Assembly: GCF_033115175.1 (NCBI RefSeq)
Contig: NC_084838.1
Span: 92,361,468-92,425,467 of the forward strand
DNA from: Lepus europaeus
Lineage: Eukaryota; Chordata; Mammalia; Lagomorpha; Leporidae
Length of the DNA stretch: 64,000 bases
Direction of reading: 5' to 3'
In this document: piece after piece, positions 56,720-64,000 of the stretch
How positions within the stretch are numbered: position 1 is the stretch's first letter
How the letters are laid out: each line of letters opens with the position of its first letter
Notes under the pieces: model-generated
What the model was told of the DNA's origin: nothing
The model's database searches: none
What the model saw: the letters and a program-made list of their open reading frames with translations, nothing else
Position numbers and translations under genes: made by a program

Positions 56720-59700
56720 CCCATAGCCAGTGAATGGCTGGCGACCAAACACCATCTTAACAGAACAAGCTACAAAGGAGGATGCTGCAGTGGCCTGCAC
56801 ATCACTGGTGGATTTTAACTGAGGGAGAATTTCATGGTCCTGATTTTGAGTCCAGCCTGGAGAACTGGCTGTGGGCAGGGCACCCACTTAGCACCATGAA
56901 AGAAGGCCATTTTGTTTCCCTCCCCTTTCCCCATGAAAGAACCAGTCTTGGTATGTTCAGGTGGAGCTCCAGCTGACATTGGCAAGACAGCTCACTCCAG
57001 GGATGGGGCATCTCAGAGGGCAAAGAACAGATCCCCTGTACCCTGTGACTCTGAGAACCCTGCACCCTGTGATTGTGTGAGTTCTGCATAGGCATGAAAC
57101 TAATAAGGCTATGGATGTGACTGGGTTTACAGGCACTCAACAGTCCAACTCTATAAGCTAAGAGCTCCCTAAGTCCTAGGGAGTGAACTTGTGAAGGTCT
57201 CTGCACTCACACTACAGAGATCAGAGATGCTCTGTGCAGTTTGTGAGAATCTGAATGGGTGGGCTACAAAAGCACTTTGAGCTCACTCTAGACAGTGAAC
57301 CAATTGGTTCACCTTGGCACAGAGAAAGGCTAAGGTTGTGAACATGCCAGCCAGCAGAAACACTCCCTCCTCCTCTTCATGATAGTCAGAGAAGTTCTAC
57401 TGTGCCCAAATTGGATTTCACTCTGGACTCTTGACCCACCCACAAATGCTGCACCCCCATCCCTGGACATTTGCTTTAAGTTGCAGGCATTCTATCAAGC
57501 CACAGAAGCACATTTCCCATAAGAAATTCTTCAGAGGCGATAGTAACAAGTGATTCCACAAGTGTGAAAATGATCACTGTGGAAATATAAAAAACATGAA
57601 CAAAAAATGTAATATAATTCCCCCCAAAACACAATATGGCATTAATATTGGACTGTAGAGATGAGGAAATTGCTGAAATGGTTGAAATGGAATTGCAAAG
57701 TATGATTGTAGCATTAAGTGAAAACATGGAGAAGCTCATGAAATTAGGAAATCAGTGAATGAATGAAAAATTCAGCAGAGATGGAGATATTAAAGAAAAA
57801 TCAATCTGAAATATTAGAAATGAAGAATTCAATATTAAATAAACAATATGGTAGAAAGCCTTAACAACAGGCTCAGTGAGGCAAAAGAAAGAATATCTAA
57901 ACTAGAAGACAAATCTTTTGAAATATCTCAGGAAAAAAAAAAGAAAAAAAATTGAAAAACTAAAAACAGTGATCAGGATGAGATACAATCACCAACCAAA
58001 TACATGTGTCATAAGATTTCCTAAAGGTATGGAAAAAAGGAATGGCCTAGAAAACTTTTTTCAGTGAAATAGAAAAAAAAATTCCCCTACTTATAGAAAT
58101 ATATAGACATCCAAATAGAGGAAACACATAGAACTCCAAGTAGGCACGATCAGAAAAGATTAGCACCAAAACATGTCCTCTCAAACTTTCCAAAATAAAA
58201 CAAAGATTCAAAAATCTGCAAAAGAGAAATGCCATATTACCATTAAAGGATCTCCTGTTATATTATCAGATTTTTTAATTAGAGACTCTGGAGGCTAGAA
58301 GAGAATGGAGCAGTATAGACTAATTCCTAAAAGAAAAACTGTCAATTCAGAATACTTTACCAAGCAGAGCTCTCATTTATAAAGAAGGTGAAATAAAAAC
58401 CTTCTCAGACAAGAAAAAAAAATTGTAAAAACTTGTGGCCACCTTGCCAGCCTTACAAATGATCCTTAAAGATGTACTATACATAGAAACAGAGAAAGAT
58501 AATCATCATCATGAAAGTATGTGAAGGTAGAAAACCTAGTGAAAGTACAACAGAGATCCAAAACAAACAATAGGAATACTTAGGGAAAAAATGGCAGAAT
58601 CAAATCATTATTTATCAATAATAACCTTGAATGTAAATAGACTAAATTCTCCAGTTAAATATACGGCTGTTTGAATAGATTAAAAAACAAAACCCATGTG
58701 CATACTATCTACAAGAAACACATTTCACCGACAAATATACCTACAGACTTAAAGTGGAAAGATCGAAAAAGATGTTCCACGCAAATAGAAATCAAAAATG
58801 AACAGGAGTAGATATTCTCATATGAGAGAAAATAGACTTTAAGACAAAAAGTGTTAAGAGACAAAGTCATTATCCAATGATTAAGAACAAGAACACTTGA
58901 CTAGAGTAAATGTATAGGCACCCAATAATACAGAACCCAGCTATTTAAAACAAATGTTAATGGATGTAATCTAGGAAATAAGCTCCAGTATAATAACAAT
59001 TGGGGACTTCAACTCCCCACTTTCATCAATAGACAGTTCAACTGAAAAAAAAACCCATCAAAGAAATAGCAGAGCTAATCTATACTATCAACCAAATGGA
59101 TCTAATAGGTATCTACAAAACATTTCATCACACAGCCGCAGAATATACACTCTTTTCAGCATTACATAGAACATTATTTATGACAGATAACATTCTAGGC
59201 CACAAAACTAGACAATAAAAAAACTAAAATCACATCATCTATCTTTTCACACCAAAATGGGATGAAAGCTTGGAATTAAAGCAACTCTGGGAAATGTACA
59301 CATATATGGAGACTGAATAACATGCTCATAAATTAACACATGGTCATATTAGAATCAAAAGGGAAAAGAAATAATTCCTTGAAACAAATGAAAATTAAAA
59401 CATGGGTTTAAAAACTTATGTGATACAATAGCAATGTTAAGAAGTATTTAACAATTAGTGTCTATAAAAATTGGAAGGTACCAAATAAATGATGTAACAA
59501 TGCATCTCAAGGATCTATAAAAAAGGAACAACCAAACACAAACTTGATAGGAGGAAAAAAATAATCAGAACTATAGAAAAATTAAACAAAATTGAAATAA
59601 AAAATACAAAGGTCACTGAAGTAAAACGCTGTTTTTTTGAAAACTAAACAAAATTGATAAGCCATTGTCCCAACAAATCAAAAAAGGGGAGAAGACAAAA

Positions 59701-61420
59701 ATTAATAAATCAGAGATAAAAAGAGATTTTATAATAGATACCACAGAAATAAAAGATTCATCAAGAACTATTACACAGAAGTATTTTCTAACAAATTCGA
59801 AAACCTAGAAGAAATGGAAAGATACCTAGACACATACTATTTACCAAATTTAAGGCAAAATAGCATAGAAAACCTGAATATACCATAGTCAACACCAAGA
59901 TTGACCCAGTAATAAATATACTCCCAACAACAACAAAAAGCCCAGGAACAGATGGTTCCAATGCTGAATTCTACTGAACTTTTACAGAAAAACTAATCTT
60001 AATTTTTCTTAAATTCTTCAAAACAATTGAATGGGAGATAATCCTTCCAAGCTCTTTCTATGAGGCCAGCATTACCAAAGTTCCAAAACCAGGTAACAGA
60101 TACATGAACAAAATAGAACTGTAAACCAATATTACTGATGAAAATACAGCCAAAACTTCTCAACAAAATACAAGCTAATAGGATCCAATAACACATCAAA
60201 AAGATAATCTATCTGGCCAAGAGGATTTATCCCAGGGATGCAAGGATTGTTCAACATACACAAATCAATAAACATAACATCACATTAACAAAATGAAGAG
60301 TAAAAACCATATGGTTATCTCAACAGATACAGATAAAGCTTTTGATAAAATATAAAATCATTTTATGATTTAAAAAAACCTTATAACAATTGGGTATAGA
60401 AGGAACAAATCTAGACAAAATCAAGGCAATATATGACAAACCCAAAACCAGTATCATATGGGGAAAAGTCAGAAGCATTTCCTCTAAAATCCAGAACCTG
60501 TCATGAATGCCCCCTCTCACCACTACTGTTCCATATAATTCTGGAAGTTTTGACCAGAGCTTTGGGGAGTAGTAGTGAAAAGAAATTGAAGGGCTACAAG
60601 TTAGAAAGGAAGAAGTCAAACTATCCCTGTTTGCAGATGACACAATCATTTATATAAGGGATCCAAAAGACTCCACTAAGAGGCTACTGGAACTCATAAG
60701 AGTTCAGCAAAGGAAATAAATTTAACCAAGGATGTGAAATAGCTCCACAACAAAAATTATAAGACATTAAGGAAAGAGGTAGAAAAAGACACAAAAAAAT
60801 GGAAAAATTTTCTATGTTCATGAATTGGAAAAATTAATATCATCAAAATGCCTGTACTATCCAAGTAATTTACAGACTGAATGTGATCTCAACCAAAACA
60901 ACATTCTTCTCAGAAATAAAAAAATCCTAAAATACATATAGAATCATAAGACTGAAAATACCAAAATTAATAATAAACAATAAAAACAAAGCCAGAGGCA
61001 TCACCATACCAGATTTGCAGACATATTACTGTAGGGTTATTATACAAAATAGCCTGGTACTGGCACAAAACTAGACATGTTTACCAATGGAACAAAACAG
61101 AAACCCTAGAAATTAGTCAACAAATTTACAACCAATTAATCTTTCACAAAGTAAAATCACTCCCTGGAGAAAGGACAGTTTCATCAACAGATGGTGACAC
61201 ACACAAAAAAAATGGCCAACAGACATGAAAAAATGCTCAGGATCACTAACTACCAGAGAAATGTAAATAAAAATCACAATGATGTATCTCACCCCAGTTA
61301 GAATGGCTACCATCCAAAAATAAAAAGAACACTAGTGAGGATATTGAGGAAAAGGTACTCTAATACACTGTTGGTGGGATTGTAAATTAAAGACTAGTTT
61401 AGTTTGCTAGAGTCTGCTTT
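56720..61420 (+). mobile_element. Old, nearly full-length L1, decayed
   Basis: 56720-57480 is a GC-richer 5' UTR. 57500-58560 is ORF1 with coiled-coil-like and C-terminal remnants. ORF2 starts near 58600 (ATAACCTTGAATGTAAATAG). The RT FADD-type motif ([13 protein letters not shown]) is near 60630, and the C-terminal region reaches about 61390 (GGAAAAGGTACTCTAATACACTGTTG on either side of 61350). No frame longer than about 110 codons survives. A deletion joins 61170 to 61200, where the order of ORF2 motifs jumps. The 3' UTR is missing. Confidence 0.8.
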
Positions 61421-61785
61421 TAAGTGGCATCTGGCTGGCTGCCACTTCCTTCTCCTAAAATACCTATAATGATTCAGAAGAAGAGAATAAAAGCATCAAA
61501 GTTAAAAACTGAGTAACTACTGTCTAAATCTGGAGGAAATTTCCTTTGACTATTCAATCAATGGAGCTGAAACATGAAAAGTAGGAAATGGGTGACCCAC
61601 ACATTCATTCTGAAATGAGAATGGCCTTATGCCTAAGGTGAAAGAATTTTCTTTTTCACTCACATTCCACCACTTTGGATAGAGAAACACACATATATGC
61701 AATCACAAAAAAATAATCTTTCCTCAATGGAGTAGAAGGAAATGACAGACAATACTGCCCCTTCAACATGTTTTATTTTTTAATG
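61421..61785. other. Unassigned sequence
   Basis: No gene or repeat recognised. Confidence 0.4.
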
Positions 61786-62056
61786 TTTACTTATTGGAAA
61801 GGCAAAGACAGAGAAATCATCCATCTGCTGACTTGCTTCCCAAATGCCAGCAACAGCTGGGGCTGGACAAGGCCAAAGCCAGAAATTCCCTCTGGGTCTC
61901 CCTCTCCCACTTCTTCGACAGGGATTCAGGTACTTGTGTCAGCACCGCTGCTTTTCTGGTGCATTAGCAGGAAGCCAGATCTGAAGCAAAGGCAAGACTC
62001 AATCCCAGGCATTATGATATGGGATATGGGAGTCCCAAGTAGTAGATTGTCCCACA
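61786..62056 (-). mobile_element. Old CSINE, inverted
   Basis: TGTTTACTTATTGGAAAGGC, CATCCATCTGCTGACTTGC, ACAGCTGGGGCTGGACAAGG and a decayed head. Confidence 0.78.
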
Positions 62057-62206
62057 ACACTACTACTCCCCAAAGCTTTTTAATGTCCTGCAATTTTCCA
62101 AAACTAAGAAGACAAAACATAGAATACATGAAGATTAGAAGCACCATATTACAGCCCAGGTGATATTTTGCTATAGTTTTACATGGTTAATAAAGAGACT
62201 AGCAGA

Positions 62207-62518
62207 GTGGTGCAGCAGGTTAAAGCCCTGGCATGAAGCACCAGCATCCCATATGGGAGCCAGTTCTAGTCCCAGCTGCTCCTTTTCCAGTCCAATTCTC
62301 TGCTATGGCCTGGGAAAGCAGTAGAAGATGGCCAAGTCCTTAGGCCCCTGCACCAGTGTGGGAGACCCAGAAGAAGCTCCTGGCTCCTGGATTCAGATCA
62401 GTGCAGCTCTGGCCATTGCAGCCATCTGGAAGTGAACCAGCGGATGGAAGACCTCTCTTTCAGACTCTACCTCTCTCTGTAACTCTTTCAAATAAATAAA
62501 ATAAATCTTTAAAAAAAG
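62207..62518 (+). mobile_element. CSINE, slightly 5'-truncated, with 13-bp TSD
   Basis: Starts at GTGGTGCAGCAGGTTAAAGC without the usual GGGGCTGGCAC. AGAGACTAGCAGA is repeated exactly at 62194-62206 and 62519-62531. Confidence 0.95.
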
Positions 62519-62675
62519 AGAGACTAGCAGAACCTTTTAAAATCTTATTTTGGGAGACTAATACATACTCCATTAACTCAGATTGCAAAAGACTCAAACT
62601 TGAGAATGAGAGGTGATACTATTGTGACACAGCTAGAATAAATAAAAACTTGCCAAATGCTTAACACTGCTTGGA

Positions 62676-62776
62676 ACTATAGGAGATACATATATGTGTA
62701 TATATATATATATATATATGTAACTATAGGATATATATCTATATAACTATAGGAGATATCTATCTATCTGTGTGTA

Positions 62777-62809
<33 letters not shown>

Positions 62810-62810
62810 C
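62676..62810. repeat. TA-rich compound microsatellite
   Basis: Three copies of (T)AACTATAGGA(G)ATA separated by (TA)n runs of about 10-14 units, plus TATC and TG units. Confidence 0.93.
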
Positions 62811-62859
62811 AATATCAGATACTATAGTTAATGCCAGAGACTAAGTACACCTTTCAGCT

Positions 62860-64000
62860 AGAAAAAAGCTAAATCAGCTCTCAAGTAGAAAATTTAAACA
62901 TAAACTACATTAACATACCATCTGGTAAATGCTAGGTCAAAAAAAGCTATTATCTTCCAGGAAGGCATAAAGAAAACAATGATCAATATAGAGCCTATGG
63001 TCTTCGAGTTCTGAGAATGAAAAGTAAATGTATTTTTACATTTTACATGTCTGTAAGCACAACTATAAAACCCTGGATATTTATATTAAACAAACATTAG
63101 ATGACTACGAAAGATGAAGATAAGAAGGCAGACTAGCTACAAACTTCAGGAACCAAGGGAAATATGGTAATTGTTTTCCTTGATTTTCCTACTGCCTCAA
63201 ATATCCCAAATTTGGAGGTGAAAAATCTGAACACAGAAATGCTAAATGATGTAGACCAAAAGAAAACAATCCCTACAGATATCTACTCTCTCTAGATAAA
63301 GGGTCAGGAGAGGGGCAGCCTTACAAGAAAGAAAAATTCTGCACAGTTACACTGTCACTACCGACTATAGCAGCAATACACGTAAAGAAGAAAGGCTCTA
63401 AATAAATGGAAATGTCATCACTGAGATGACAGACGTGTTAGGGTTGACAAGAATGTTAAATCTATCATAAAATACCTCAAAATGTACTGAAAATACACCT
63501 GAAGCAAATGAAAAAAAAAAATTGACTCTCAGCCAAAAACAGAATCTCAGTAAGAGATTTTTCTATCTTATATAGAAGATACAAAGAATTAAGTAGAAAT
63601 ATTATAACTGAAAAATATAGCAACATTTTAAAACACAGTGTATGAACTGTATAGTAGAATGGAGGTGAAAGAGGAATCAGTGAACTTTAAAAAATAGTAC
63701 AATAGAAATTAGTCAACTGAACTGTTAAGAAGTCTTTTAAAAAATACCAAGGTCTCAGGTATTTGAGACTGTTGTTAAAAACCTAAGATTTTTATGATAA
63801 AAGTTTTAAACAAGAAGATGAAAAATGTGAGCCTGAAGAAATATTTCTGGAAGTAACAACTGAAAATTTCCAAAATTCAGTGAAAGACACAAACTTACAT
63901 ACTCAACAAGGTAAGCAAAATTCAAACAGGATAAATCAAGGGAAAACCACATCAAGGCAAATCATAGTCAGATGTCTGAAAACTAAAGATAAAGTATTCA
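62860..64000 (+). mobile_element. Old L1/HAL1-like ORF1 remnant, runs off window end
   Basis: 63420-63760 resembles the middle of an old L1/HAL1 ORF1 (GATGACAGACGTGTTAGGGT, ATCAGTGAACTTTAAAAAAT). 63830-63990 resembles its end (ACTGAAAATTTCCAAAATTC, AAATCATAGTCAGATGTCTG). No open frame survives. The left limit is uncertain. Confidence 0.6.

Noticed and set aside
1..64000. CRISPR-like spaced repeats
   Set aside because: Repeated units are SINEs, microsatellites and one in-gene minisatellite with diverging units; there are no identical short repeats with unique spacers, and the genome is mammalian.

Overview
The window is nuclear DNA from a lagomorph, most likely rabbit (Oryctolagus cuniculus). 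The basis is more than thirty copies of the tRNA-derived lagomorph C-repeat SINE (CSINE) and rabbit-type LINE-1 elements whose 3' UTR starts with a C/T-rich strand-asymmetric block. The density is low in genes and very high in retrotransposons. I see no prokaryotic features, CRISPR arrays, operons or plasmid elements, and no convincing new molecular system.

Layout. 1-709 is the 5' part of a large coding exon on the minus strand from a NUT-family gene (closest to NUTM2). It is open across its whole visible length and runs off the left edge. About 4880-5700 is a CpG-island promoter with NRF1- and YY1-like sites and a candidate plus-strand first exon ending at a GTAATG donor. 7904-13425 is a 5'-complete but decayed young L1 on the minus strand. 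It has 5' UTR, ORF1 and ORF2, and its 3' end is fused to the tail of a SINE. It abuts a class I ERV integrase remnant (13427-14420). 14421-24115 is mostly SINEs and L1 3' ends, including one L1 fragment nested in another. 24141-27337 is a recent 5'-truncated L1 with a perfect 16-bp target-site duplication and a long intact ORF2 tail. 27600-36950 holds more SINEs, an old L1/HAL1-like stretch and a SINE nested in a SINE.

37559-43429 (minus) is a multi-exon SPATA31-family pseudogene. Its exon structure, splice sites and AATAAA are still visible, but it carries at least four nonsense codons and about seven frame changes. Inside it is a six-copy, 72-bp coding minisatellite. An ERV LTR with primer-binding-site-like sequence follows at about 43824-44290. 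From 44500 to the right edge the sequence is older L1/HAL1, a MaLR LTR end, more SINEs (one with a probable 3' transduction at 51698-52081) and a TA-rich microsatellite.

How it fits together: two testis-associated, lineage-expanded families (NUTM2 and SPATA31) lie within 45 kb of each other, which recalls their shared neighbourhoods on human chromosomes 9 and 10. This suggests an old segmental-duplication environment that has since filled with retrotransposons. Repeat coordinates are generally good to about 10-20 bp, and to the base where a target-site duplication is given. Old L1 boundaries are looser.
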